From NCBI RefSeq assembly GCF_900115165.1, contig NZ_FOVP01000001.1, positions 124,001-188,000 on the forward strand: DNA of 64,000 bases, read 5' to 3'. The notes beneath the pieces were generated by a model. The model was not told where the DNA came from. It saw only the letters and a list, made by a program, of their open reading frames with translations, and did not search any database. A program made the position numbers and the translations under genes. This document shows positions 8,547 to 17,147 of the stretch, piece by piece. The stretch's first letter is position 1, and each line of letters begins with the position of its first letter. Source of the DNA: Roseovarius lutimaris (GTDB lineage Bacteria > Pseudomonadota > Alphaproteobacteria > Rhodobacterales > Rhodobacteraceae).

Positions 8547-9353
8547 ATGACCGGGCGGCTGGCCATCCTGGCATGTGGCGGGGCCTTGCCCGTCGCCCTG
8601 GCGCAGAGCAACCCGGATGCGGTTCTGATCTGTTTTATCGGCGTGCCGCATGGCCTGGGGGCAGAGGCAGAGGAGCATCGGTTCGAAAAGCTCGGCGCGT
8701 TGATTGAACGGCTTCAGGGCGCAGGCGTCACACGAGTTGTTCTGGCCGGCAACCTTGCGCGTCCCACGCTTGATCCGGCGGTTTTTGATGCAGAGACCAA
8801 GGCCTTCGCGCCAAATCTGATGAGGGCGATGCAGGGCGGCGACGACGCGCTTTTGAGCGCCGTCATTTCGCTGTTCGAGGCGCAGGGCTTTGACGTTCTT
8901 GGCGCGCATGAGCTTTTGCCTGACCTGACGGCCCGCGAGGGGCTTTGCCTTGGCCCCCGCCCCGATGCGACGGCCGAAATGGACGCCGCGCGCGCCGCCG
9001 ATATCCTCGCTGCGCTGTCGCCGCTCGATATCGGGCAGGGCTGTGTTGTGGCGGGCGGGCAATGTCTTGGGATCGAAACCGCGCAGGGCACCGACGCTCT
9101 TTTGCGTTTTGTTGCCGCGACCGATCCCGCCTGTCGCCCAACGGCCCCCGGCGTTTTTGTCAAGGCGGCCAAGCGCGGGCAGGACCTGCGCGTTGACATG
9201 CCCGCCATCGGCCCCGCGACCATCAAGGCGGTTGCCGCGGCGGGGCTTGCCGGGGTGATGATCGAGCCAGAGCGCGTGATGATCCTAGAACGCGACAAGA
9301 CCCTTGCGGCTCTCGCCGACTCTGGGCTTTTCCTTGCGACCCGGTCGCTCTGA
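8547..9353 (+). CDS. lpxI: UDP-2,3-diacylglucosamine pyrophosphatase LpxI
   Basis: Hydrolyses UDP-2,3-diacylglucosamine to lipid X and UMP by the LpxI (DUF1009) route, which replaces LpxH in most alphaproteobacteria. The protein has 268 residues. The N-terminal part contains LAGNLARPTLDP, and the C-terminal part VFVKAAKRGQDLRVDMPAIGP, a hallmark of the family. It sits 3 bases after lpxA and shares one base with lpxB (TGATG), the usual order. Confidence 0.95.
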   Translation: MTGRLAILACGGALPVALAQSNPDAVLICFIGVPHGLGAEAEEHRFEKLGALIERLQGAGVTRVVLAGNLARPTLDPAVFDAETKAFAPNLMRAMQGGDDALLSAVISLFEAQGFDVLGAHELLPDLTAREGLCLGPRPDATAEMDAARAADILAALSPLDIGQGCVVAGGQCLGIETAQGTDALLRFVAATDPACRPTAPGVFVKAAKRGQDLRVDMPAIGPATIKAVAAAGLAGVMIEPERVMILERDKTLAALADSGLFLATRSL

Positions 9354-10525
9354 TGCGGGTGTTCGTGATCGCGGGCGAGGCCTCTGGCGACAGGCTTGGG
9401 GCGGCGCTCATGGCTGGGCTCAAATCCCTGACCGAGGTCGAATTTTCCGGCGTTGGCGGCCCGTTGATGCAGGCCGAGGGCCTGCAAAGCCTGTTCCCGA
9501 TGGAAGAGCTGAGCGTGATGGGTCTTGCCGAAATCTTGCCAAGATATCCGCAACTTAAACGCCGCCTGACCCAGACCGTCGAGGCGGTGCTTGCAGATGC
9601 GCCCGACATTCTGATGACCATCGACAGCCCTGATTTCTGCCTTCGCGTCGCGCGCAGGGTCAAGGCCGCAAGTGCTGTTCACACGGTGCATTACGTGGCG
9701 CCTTCGGTCTGGGCCTGGCGGGCGGAGCGGGCCGCGAAAATGGCGCGGGTCATCGATCATGTGCTGGCGCTCTTGCCGTTCGAGCCGCCGCTTATGACCG
9801 CCGCCGGGATGGCCTGCGATTTTGTCGGCCACCCGGTGGTGGCCGAGCCGCACCCAAGTGCCGCCGATCTGGCCGGGTTTCGCGCCCGTCACGGTCTGAC
9901 CGGGCAACCGCTTTTGATGGTTTTGCCGGGATCGCGCCGCGCCGAGGTGGCCCGCCTGACCCCGGTCTTTGGCGATGTGATTGCCCGGCTGGCGGCCGAA
10001 CGCCCCGAGGTGCGGCTTGTCCTGCCAACCCTCGGTCCTCTTGCCCCCATGGTGCGCGAGAGGGTCCGCGACTGGCCGATCGCACCGCTGATTCTTGCCC
10101 CGGAGACCGGCCAAACCGCAGCATTTGCGGCGCAAAAGGCCTGCGCCTTTCATGCCGCCGATTGGGCGCTTGCGGCCTCGGGCTCGGTCTCGCTTGAACT
10201 GGCGGCGGCGCGCACGCCGATGGTGATCGCCTATGACATGAACTGGCTGAGCCGCGCAGTGATGTCACGCATGCTCAAGGTTGATACGCTGACGCTGGTC
10301 AATCTGGTGAGCGAGACCCGTGCCGTGCCGGAATTCATCGGCAAAGCCTGTCGCGCGGACCTCATTGCGCCCGCTTTACTAAGGTTGATGGATGATTCCG
10401 GCACCCAGATCGCGGCGATGGACACCACGCTTGAACGCCTTGGTAAAGGCGGTGAGGCGCCGGGCCTTCGGGCGGCCCGGGCCGTTTTGAAACGCGCCCC
10501 TACTTGGCGTCCGCGGGAACGGTGA
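9353..10525 (+). CDS. lpxB: Lipid-A-disaccharide synthase LpxB
   Basis: Condenses lipid X with UDP-2,3-diacylglucosamine to make the lipid A disaccharide at the inner membrane, GT-B fold, 390 residues. Diagnostic motifs are IAGEASGDRLGA at the start, FSGVGGPLMQAEG, YVAPSVWAWR near residue 120 and LPGSRRAEVARLTPVF near 195. It is the last gene of the bamA-lpx run. Its last 26 bases overlap the end of a convergent gene. Confidence 0.97.
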   Translation: MRVFVIAGEASGDRLGAALMAGLKSLTEVEFSGVGGPLMQAEGLQSLFPMEELSVMGLAEILPRYPQLKRRLTQTVEAVLADAPDILMTIDSPDFCLRVARRVKAASAVHTVHYVAPSVWAWRAERAAKMARVIDHVLALLPFEPPLMTAAGMACDFVGHPVVAEPHPSAADLAGFRARHGLTGQPLLMVLPGSRRAEVARLTPVFGDVIARLAAERPEVRLVLPTLGPLAPMVRERVRDWPIAPLILAPETGQTAAFAAQKACAFHAADWALAASGSVSLELAAARTPMVIAYDMNWLSRAVMSRMLKVDTLTLVNLVSETRAVPEFIGKACRADLIAPALLRLMDDSGTQIAAMDTTLERLGKGGEAPGLRAARAVLKRAPTWRPRER

Positions 10526-10991
10526 TCGCCTCGATCTTGGGCATCATCACCGGCATCGCCTTTTGCAGAACCGCCGAAATCATCGGCTGTTGAACCTGCG
10601 CGAGCTGTGGCATCTTCCGCATCACCGCGCGGCCATGTTCGGACATGTAGAAATCGCGCAGCGCGGTCAATTCTTCGAGCGTCATCAGATCGGCCATGAT
10701 CTCGTCCTGCTGAAGCATGACATTGGTCAGCGGCTCGGTCAGCTCTTGCGAAAACAGCGTTTCGATCTGGCTGATCTGCTCGGGCGACATCGGCTGGCGG
10801 TTATTGGCCATCTGCTGGATCATCGGGGTCCAGAGCTGGCGGATGAAATCCTGAATATCCATGTCTTTCATCGTCGCCTCGACATAGTCCTTCGCGACTG
10901 CCACGCGGGCCTCGCGGGCCTCTGCCTCAGTTTCTGCATAGGCGGGAAGGGCAAGGCAAAGGGCCGTCGCGGCCGCGATAAGAAAACGCAT
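10500..10991 (-). CDS. Secreted DUF2059-family protein
   Basis: A 163-residue exported protein with a signal peptide ending at PAYA (about 19). The remainder is helical (AKDYVEATMKDMDIQDFIRQLW, in part) and carries the DUF2059 pattern: LTEPLTNVMLQQDEIMADLMT followed by ELTALRDFYMSEHGRAVMRKMP, in outline. These proteins are probably periplasmic; no biochemical role is established. The gene is convergent with lpxB and overlaps its 3' end, so it is not part of the lpx operon. Confidence 0.8.
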   Translation of the reverse strand: MRFLIAAATALCLALPAYAETEAEAREARVAVAKDYVEATMKDMDIQDFIRQLWTPMIQQMANNRQPMSPEQISQIETLFSQELTEPLTNVMLQQDEIMADLMTLEELTALRDFYMSEHGRAVMRKMPQLAQVQQPMISAVLQKAMPVMMPKIEAITVPADAK

Positions 10992-11117
10992 TGTGTTTCA
11001 ACTCCGGTGGATTAAATCGGCTGCATGACACCACCTTGATCGGGTGCTGTCAATGCACCACCTCTGCGTGATGCCTTGCGAAGGCGGCCCAGGGTTGTTA
11101 TCTGGCTTTAAACAAAA

Positions 11118-11136
11118 TCCGATAGATTTGATCGGA
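11118..11136. promoter_or_regulatory. Inverted repeat upstream of ABC ATPase gene
   Basis: TCCGAT (11118-11123) and ATCGGA (11131-11136) are separated by 7 bases, 17 bases before the GTG start at 11153. The position suits an operator for this transport gene. No regulator family is recognised. Confidence 0.3.
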
Positions 11137-11152
11137 TAGACATGAGGCCCCG

Positions 11153-12241
11153 GTGCAGACGCAAGACCCCCGGTTAGAAATCAAACACATGGTGCGCCGA
11201 TACGAGGGCCGCGCCGTCGTTGACGATGTTTCACTCCGGGTGATGCCGGGGCAGGTGACCTGTCTGCTTGGGCCCTCGGGCTGTGGCAAATCCACGACCT
11301 TGCGAATGATCGCCGGCGTTGAAATGCAGGACGCGGGCGAGATCTGGGTCGATGGCGAATTGATCTGCGACACGGTGTTCCGCGTGCCCCCCGAGCGGCG
11401 CCATATCGGGCTGATGTTTCAGGACTTTGCCCTGTTTCCCCACCTGCGCGTCGCGCAGAACGTCGCCTTTGGCCTGAGCGGTGACAAGGCGGCGATGGCG
11501 GCGCGGGTTAAGGAATTGCTTAACCGGGTCGGCATGGGGCGCTATCTTGACGCCTATCCTCACGAGCTTTCGGGCGGCGAGCAACAGCGCGTGGCGCTTG
11601 CCCGTGCGCTTGCGCCGCGCCCGCGCATCATGCTGATGGATGAGCCGTTTTCAGGGCTTGATAACCGCCTGCGGGATGGCATCCGCGATGAAACGCTGGA
11701 TATCCTGCGCGAAGAGGATACGGCGGTCTTGCTGGTCACGCACGAGCCCGAAGAGGCAATGCGCATGGCCGATGAGATCGCTTTGATGCGGAACGGGAAG
11801 ATCGTTCAGCAAGGCGCGCCCTATAATATCTACAACGCCCCGGTAGACCGCAGCGCGGTTGCGTTTTTTAGCGATATCAACGTGATACGCGGCACAGTTC
11901 GAGGGGCCCTGACCGAAACCCCGTTTGGCCATTTCCTGGCCCCGGGCGTGCCCGACGGGCAAGAGGTCGAGATTGTCATTCGCCCGCAACATATCAAGAT
12001 CGACTTTGATCGCGGCGGGCGCGGCCCCAACCCCACGCCTCAGGATGGCACGCCCGCGCGCGGCGTGGTCGTGCGCGCGCGGTTTATCGGCTCGGAAAGC
12101 CTGGTGGAGTTCAGAATGGATCACGACGGGTCGATCCTGCGGGCGTCGGTGCCAAATGTGTTCTTGCCCAATCCCGGCACGCCACTTTGGCTTATGCTGC
12201 GGCGGGATCGTTGTTTCGTCTTTCCTGTTCAGAAAGATTAA
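11153..12241 (+). CDS. ABC transporter ATP-binding protein, ferric-iron (FbpC) type
   Basis: Cytoplasmic ATPase of a binding-protein-dependent importer, 362 residues. Walker A (GPSGCGKST, 40-48), signature LSGGEQQRV, Walker B RIMLMDEP and the switch histidine in LLVTHEP are all intact. The C-terminal third is a TOBE-like regulatory domain. The overall pattern is closest to FbpC/PotA-type subunits. The start is GTG; no in-frame ATG gives a better N-terminus. No permease or binding protein is adjacent, so it is an orphan within this window and its substrate is inferred only from family resemblance. Confidence 0.82.
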   Translation: MQTQDPRLEIKHMVRRYEGRAVVDDVSLRVMPGQVTCLLGPSGCGKSTTLRMIAGVEMQDAGEIWVDGELICDTVFRVPPERRHIGLMFQDFALFPHLRVAQNVAFGLSGDKAAMAARVKELLNRVGMGRYLDAYPHELSGGEQQRVALARALAPRPRIMLMDEPFSGLDNRLRDGIRDETLDILREEDTAVLLVTHEPEEAMRMADEIALMRNGKIVQQGAPYNIYNAPVDRSAVAFFSDINVIRGTVRGALTETPFGHFLAPGVPDGQEVEIVIRPQHIKIDFDRGGRGPNPTPQDGTPARGVVVRARFIGSESLVEFRMDHDGSILRASVPNVFLPNPGTPLWLMLRRDRCFVFPVQKD

Positions 12242-12262
12242 CCTCCGGGTGCGCGTATCGCG

Positions 12263-13570
12263 TCAGATTTTGCCGATCTTAAGCTTGGTGATCCGGTTGT
12301 CCTTGCGCGCCACCACCTGAAACCGGAAGCCGTGGAAAATAAAGACCTGATCGACTTTGGGAATCATCTGCGCCTCGTGGATGACAAGCCCGGCGACGGT
12401 ATTGGCGGCGTCATCCGGCAGATTCCAGTCGGTCGCGCGATTAAGATCGCGGATGGTCATCGCGCCTTCGACAAGAAGCTGATTATCCTCGCTTTTGCGG
12501 ATCGCATGTTCGGCATCGGGGTCAAATTCATCGGTGATCTCGCCCACGATTTCCTCAAGAATATCCTCAAGCGTAATCAGCCCCTGAAGGCTTCCGTATT
12601 CGTCGACCACAATCGCGAAATGGCTTCGCATGCGCAGGAACTGGCGCATCTGATCGTCCAGCGTCGTGGTTTCCGGCACAAAGTAGGGCTTGCGCGCAAC
12701 GCTGGTAATATCGAACTTGCTCAAGGCCTTGGCGCTTGATGTTGATCCGGTGACAAGCTTGTGCATGGCGCGCAACAGGTCCTTGGCATGGACCACGCCA
12801 ATGATATTGTCCGGGTCATCGCGATAAAGTGGAAGACGCGTATGATTGCTTTCAAGACATTGGTTGAGAATGGCGTCGGGATCGGCGTCGACGTCAATCA
12901 TCTCAATGCCAGAGCGGTGCAACATGATCTCTTCGACCGCGCGTTCACCTAGATCAAGCGCGCCAAGGATACGGTCGCGGTCTTCTTTCTCGACCACACC
13001 TTCGGATTGCCCGAGATAAAGCGCGCCGGCAATTTCCTCGCGCACGGCAAGGATATGGCTATCGGGGTCCGTCTGCACCCCAAACAGGCCAAGAACGCCG
13101 CGCACGAACAAGCGAACGGCAGACACGATTGGGGAAAATACCTTTATAACCAATACGATAACGGGCGCAGTTCGCGCAGCAGCCGCCTCGGCATTGGTGA
13201 TGGCGTAGGTCTTGGGAAGCACCTCGGCGAAGACCAGAACCAGAAGCGTCATCACCAGGGTAGCAAGGGCCACGCCGCTTTCGCCGAACATGCGGGTGAA
13301 AAGCGCGGTGGCAAGCGATGTGGCAAGGATATTGACCAGGTTATTGCCCAACAGGACGGACCCGATCAGCCGCTCGTTATCCTCGGTGATATTGAGCGCG
13401 CATTCCGCCCCGGTCGATCCTTTTTCCGCCTGCGCGCGCAACTTGCCGCGCGACGCCGCCGTGAGCGCGGTTTCGCTTCCCGAAAAGAAGGCGGACAGAA
13501 CCAGCAGGGTCAAAATGGCCCCGCTGGTGATCCAGAATGCAAAATCAAGAATTGGTGTGGTGGCTTCCAT
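12263..13570 (-). CDS. CNNM/CorC-type membrane protein with paired CBS domains
   Basis: Integral membrane protein of the HlyC/CorC (UPF0053) family, thought to be involved in divalent cation export or resistance, 435 residues from the chosen start. The N-terminal DUF21 domain has about four membrane segments, including LLVLSAFFSGSETALTAAS and the ALVMTLLVLVFAEVLPKTYA stretch in outline. Two CBS domains follow (IDVDADPDAIL..., and ...DDQMRQFLRMRSHFAIVVDEYG in part), then a CorC_HlyC domain (about 330-430). The ATG at 13570 is favoured by AAAAGGA 11 bases upstream; upstream ATGs at 13594 and 13642 would add hydrophilic residues. Confidence 0.87.
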   Translation of the reverse strand: MEATTPILDFAFWITSGAILTLLVLSAFFSGSETALTAASRGKLRAQAEKGSTGAECALNITEDNERLIGSVLLGNNLVNILATSLATALFTRMFGESGVALATLVMTLLVLVFAEVLPKTYAITNAEAAAARTAPVIVLVIKVFSPIVSAVRLFVRGVLGLFGVQTDPDSHILAVREEIAGALYLGQSEGVVEKEDRDRILGALDLGERAVEEIMLHRSGIEMIDVDADPDAILNQCLESNHTRLPLYRDDPDNIIGVVHAKDLLRAMHKLVTGSTSSAKALSKFDITSVARKPYFVPETTTLDDQMRQFLRMRSHFAIVVDEYGSLQGLITLEDILEEIVGEITDEFDPDAEHAIRKSEDNQLLVEGAMTIRDLNRATDWNLPDDAANTVAGLVIHEAQMIPKVDQVFIFHGFRFQVVARKDNRITKLKIGKI

Positions 13571-13640
13571 TTCCGCAGATGTCCTTTTAGTCATATGGGT
13601 TATGGGGTGCCAAGGCGCGTCAATCAAGGGATGATACGGC

Positions 13641-14459
13641 ATGGATGTCCGGGATTTAGGTGTGCTGACGGGGCCGGTGCTGGTTTTTGGCGGCCCTTAC
13701 TCGAACCTGTCGGCGCTGCGGGAGTTGATCGCGCGCGCGCCGGGGCTGTGCATTCCACCGGAGCGGATGATTTGCACCGGTGATCTTGTGGCCTATTGCG
13801 CCGAAGCCTCTGAGACGGTTGATGAAATTCGCGCACTCGGCTGTCCGGTGGTGGCCGGAAACTGCGAGAAACAGCTTGCCGGTAACGCGATGAATTGCGG
13901 CTGTGGCTTTGAAAAGGACACCCGATGCGATGTACTGTCGGGGGCTTGGTTCGCACATGCGGATCGCGCGATTGGCGCGCCCGACCGGCGTTGGATGGGC
14001 GGCTTGCCAGACATGATCACGTTTCAGCATGAGGGCCGACGCTGTGTCGTGCTGCACGGTGGGATCAGCGACATAAGCCGATTTTTGTGGTCGGTATCGC
14101 CGGAGGCCGAATTTCAAGAAGAAATTGATCTGATACAATCGCTTACAGGGCGAATTGATATGGTTATCGGCGGCCACTCCGGCATCGCGTTTCAGCGCCA
14201 GCTTGGTGATGTGACATGGGTCAACGCCGGGGCCATCGGCATGCCGCCGAACCACGGGCGCCCCGAGACGCAGTTCGGCATTCTGGATGCATCCGGCGTT
14301 GTATTTCATGATCTGGCCTATGACCATGCGGCGGCTCATGGTGCGATGACGGCGGCGGGGTTGACCCAAGGCTATGATGCGGCGGTGATGACGGGCTATT
14401 GGCCCTCGGAAGAGGTTTTACCGCCTGCCTTGCGCCGCGCCGCCGTCGCCAAGGGATGA
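13641..14459 (+). CDS. Metallophosphoesterase-fold protein with one degenerate metal site
   Basis: A 272-residue calcineurin-like phosphoesterase by overall pattern. Motif II TGDLVAYC (D48), motif III GNCE (N74), HGG (H139) and GGHS (H179) are kept. Motif I, normally D-x-H, reads GGPYSN at 17-22, so both ligands are replaced, and the final GHxH reads GHSG, so the last histidine is missing. By the usual assignment all ligands unique to metal site 1 are lost and all ligands of site 2 remain. A cysteine cluster at about 86, 88 and 96 is notable. It may be a mononuclear enzyme or a non-catalytic binding protein. Its 3' end overlaps convergent xerD by 64 bases. Confidence 0.75.
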   Translation: MDVRDLGVLTGPVLVFGGPYSNLSALRELIARAPGLCIPPERMICTGDLVAYCAEASETVDEIRALGCPVVAGNCEKQLAGNAMNCGCGFEKDTRCDVLSGAWFAHADRAIGAPDRRWMGGLPDMITFQHEGRRCVVLHGGISDISRFLWSVSPEAEFQEEIDLIQSLTGRIDMVIGGHSGIAFQRQLGDVTWVNAGAIGMPPNHGRPETQFGILDASGVVFHDLAYDHAAAHGAMTAAGLTQGYDAAVMTGYWPSEEVLPPALRRAAVAKG

Positions 14460-15367
14460 TGATCCTGCACCAGAGATTGAAGCCGCGCCTCAAGCACATG
14501 GGTATAGATCTCGGTGGTGGCCACATCGGCATGGCCCAAAAGCGTCTGGATCGCGCGTAGATCGGCACCGTTGGCCAAGAGATGCGTGGCAAAGGCATGG
14601 CGCAGGGTGTGCGGTGTTACCTTGGCCGGAGAAACATTAGCCTTTACCGCCAATTCTTTGATTAGCATATAAAATCGGTGGCGGGTAAGATGTCCTGACG
14701 TGCCTCTGGAGGCAAAGAGATAGGGCGAGGGCGCAACGCCCTTGATCCGCGCAAGCTCTTCATCACGATCACGCAGCGCGAGCCAATTGGCAAGCGCCTC
14801 TTTGGCGGGCGGCGACAGGGGCACCATGCGTTCCTTTCCGCCTTTGCCCTTGATCAAAAGCAGCGCCGGATTGCCCCGCGCGGCGGCGACGGGCAGCGAC
14901 ACAAGTTCGCTCACACGCATGCCGGTGGCATAAAGCAGCGCCATGAGACAGGCGTTTCGCGCCTGATCGGCGGGGCTTCGACCATGATCAAGCGAAGCGT
15001 CAAGCAGGCGGCCAACCTCGTCCTCGCTCAGGGTTTTGGGAAGGCGTTGCGCCTTGCCGGGCCCCTTGATGCGAATGGCCGGATTGTCGGCGCGCAAACG
15101 TTCGTCAAAGGCAAAGCGATAAAGCTGGCGAATGGCAGACAAGCGGCGCGCACGGGTGGCGCGGGCAAGGCCTTGTTCATCGCAATGCACGAGGTAGGAT
15201 TCGACGTCCGATTGGCATGAAGTGCTTAGGCTAAGCCCCTGATCATGAAGCCAGTCTTGGAAATCGCGCAGATCCCGATCATAGGCCAGAAGCGTGTTGT
15301 TCGCCGCCCCCAGTTCAGCGGCCTGGGCTTCAAGAAACAGCGAAATCCAGCCGTGATCGCCGCTCAT
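14396..15367 (-). CDS. xerD: Site-specific tyrosine recombinase XerD
   Basis: Resolves chromosome dimers at dif together with XerC, 323 residues. An N-terminal SAM-like core-binding domain (about 5-95) is followed by the catalytic domain with R151 (TGMRVSEL), a lysine near 175, H253 and R256 (HTLRHAFATHL), H279 (LLGHAD) and tyrosine 288 (EIYTHV). All catalytic residues are present. It is translationally linked (4-base overlap) to the uncharacterised gene upstream. XerC cannot be excluded from sequence alone, but the ending and length fit XerD better. Confidence 0.9.
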   Translation of the reverse strand: MSGDHGWISLFLEAQAAELGAANNTLLAYDRDLRDFQDWLHDQGLSLSTSCQSDVESYLVHCDEQGLARATRARRLSAIRQLYRFAFDERLRADNPAIRIKGPGKAQRLPKTLSEDEVGRLLDASLDHGRSPADQARNACLMALLYATGMRVSELVSLPVAAARGNPALLLIKGKGGKERMVPLSPPAKEALANWLALRDRDEELARIKGVAPSPYLFASRGTSGHLTRHRFYMLIKELAVKANVSPAKVTPHTLRHAFATHLLANGADLRAIQTLLGHADVATTEIYTHVLEARLQSLVQDHHPLATAARRKAGGKTSSEGQ

Positions 15368-16896
15368 CTCTCGCCATCCAGCAACAGCAGTTGCAGGGCC
15401 GCGCGACGGGCCGTATCCTCTAGCCCGACGGCACGCAGAGTGGCAATCGCATCGCCGATCTCTTCGCGCCCGCTTGCCGAGGCACGGTCAAACTTTCTGG
15501 TGGCGAGCAGGATTGCCTCGCCCAATTGGCCACGATCCAACAGGGGCTGATGGGCGGGCGCGGCGTGGGTCTGCGCAAATCCGGTCGCAATCGCCTGTTC
15601 CAGTGTCGTGTCTGCCTCTGGCATCGCGGGCGCGCCTGCCGCGAGCCCGGTCAGGAAGTGCTGATGCCTGGTTTTTGGGGAAAACCCTTGAGCGGCGGTT
15701 TCATAATCTTCGGACAAAAGAGCAATTTCGAAGGCCAGCAGCTTGATGTCGTCAGGCAGGGCAATTCCCGCCAGGCGGCTCGTGAAAAGCTCGGCAAAGG
15801 GAACCTCAAGGCCTTGCGATTGCGCCGCGGCCCAGGCTGCGGGCAGGGCGCGCGCCACTGCGGCAGGGTCGGCACGCTCTAGTGCCGTATCAAGCGTCTG
15901 TATCGCCTTGACTCGATCCCAGACACCTCCCGAGGCGGCGGGTTTACGGTCGGTATATAACCCCAAAAGCCGCGCCGCAGGCAGCGCGCCGGTGCGCGCA
16001 AGCCGTTCCGCCGCCTCAACCTCGGCCTTCCAGCCCGAGGTGCCGCGTAAATCGGCCATGGCAAAGGCGCGTGCCAGGTTGCGGGTCGGAAGCGGCGCGC
16101 CAACCGCCTCGAACAGGCGGAACTGAAGCGGGGTCAGGGATTTGGGAACGTTTGGCGGATCGGTCTCGTCAATCATCTCGGGGTCAAGAAACTGCGCAAG
16201 CAGCGTGCTGTTGATCTCGCTCAGGGCCCCAATGGCGGCGGCGCTGTCATAAATCAGGGCGGCGGTTTGCCAATCGCCACTGCGTGCGGTGCAGAAAATA
16301 CGCGCATCGAAACCTTGGCTTAGCCGCGGTTGGCGGCTAAGTGCGAGGCAGGGCGTATCCTCTTGCCCGGTGAGAAGAGCAAGGTCAAGCCATTGATCAA
16401 AAAGAGGTTCTGTCTCAGGGCCTGCGCGTTCGATCAGGGCAAGCGCAGGTTCGACCGCTCCCTTGCGCCGCAGCGCCGCGATACGGCTCAAAAGAAATCG
16501 CGCATCCCCCCTCGCATCCCCCGGCGCGTTCGCCTCTGCCAGCAAAAGCGTATAGTGCAGGGCCTGAATTGCGGGCAATGGCTCGGCCGAGAGCTGCGCG
16601 AACTGGCGCAGAATATCCTCTGTGGTGCTTTCCTGCCAGAGCGTCTTGGGCAGGCCAGTGGTGCGGCTTGGCAAGAGACCAACCGCATCGGCGCGCGGCG
16701 CATCAAGTGCCGTGACCGCCACCCTCGGCGTTTCCACGCCATCGGTCACGGGGGGCTCGACCGGCGCGATCAGACGTGGGGTTGTGATCGCGGCGGTGCT
16801 GGCCTGATCCAGCCAGTCAATTGCCGAAAGCGGTTGTTGCGCGGCGCAGGCCACACCCCATATTCCGGTGAGAATTGTGGCGCTAATTCGTTTCAA
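15364..16896 (-). CDS. Uncharacterised exported protein, 510 residues
   Basis: I do not recognise a named family. The N-terminus MKRISATILTGIWGVACAAQ looks like a signal peptide; the GVAC tetrapeptide is a poor lipobox, so ordinary cleavage after CAA is as likely. The rest is alanine- and leucine-rich and strongly helical, with patterns resembling degenerate TPR/solenoid repeats (EPALALIERAGPETEP; AARLLGLYTDRKPA). It overlaps xerD by 4 bases and the small membrane gene upstream by 14, so the three are probably co-transcribed. Confidence 0.65.
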   Translation of the reverse strand: MKRISATILTGIWGVACAAQQPLSAIDWLDQASTAAITTPRLIAPVEPPVTDGVETPRVAVTALDAPRADAVGLLPSRTTGLPKTLWQESTTEDILRQFAQLSAEPLPAIQALHYTLLLAEANAPGDARGDARFLLSRIAALRRKGAVEPALALIERAGPETEPLFDQWLDLALLTGQEDTPCLALSRQPRLSQGFDARIFCTARSGDWQTAALIYDSAAAIGALSEINSTLLAQFLDPEMIDETDPPNVPKSLTPLQFRLFEAVGAPLPTRNLARAFAMADLRGTSGWKAEVEAAERLARTGALPAARLLGLYTDRKPAASGGVWDRVKAIQTLDTALERADPAAVARALPAAWAAAQSQGLEVPFAELFTSRLAGIALPDDIKLLAFEIALLSEDYETAAQGFSPKTRHQHFLTGLAAGAPAMPEADTTLEQAIATGFAQTHAAPAHQPLLDRGQLGEAILLATRKFDRASASGREEIGDAIATLRAVGLEDTARRAALQLLLLDGER

Positions 16897-17032
16897 GAAT
16901 GATTTCCTGCCGAATCTCGCTTTGCTGCGGAGAGAAATCCGCGCCGAAAAACGGGCCTATATAGGAATAGGCCACCAGGGCGATAAAACCCAGAATGGCC
17001 AGATAAAACAGCCACTTGATTAGTCGCACCAT
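16883..17032 (-). CDS. Small single-span membrane protein, 49 residues
   Basis: Begins MVRLIKWLFYLAILGFIALV, followed by AYSYIGPFF and a polar tail ending QEIILETN. One membrane helix spans about residues 6-24. The ATG at 17032 is preferred because AGAGG lies 5 bases upstream; a longer frame starting at 17098 would add an acidic stretch and overlap the aroK leader. It is divergent from aroK and overlaps the next gene by 14 bases. Function is unknown. Confidence 0.6.
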   Translation of the reverse strand: MVRLIKWLFYLAILGFIALVAYSYIGPFFGADFSPQQSEIRQEIILETN

Positions 17033-17147
17033 TGGTTCCTCTGCCTCATTGGGGTGTTCTTTTTCCCAACTTATAACTGGCCTTTTGCCCAAGATCACGT
17101 CATTCAGTGAAAAACCTCAATATTTGGCAAAGGAGCGCCGAAAGCTG

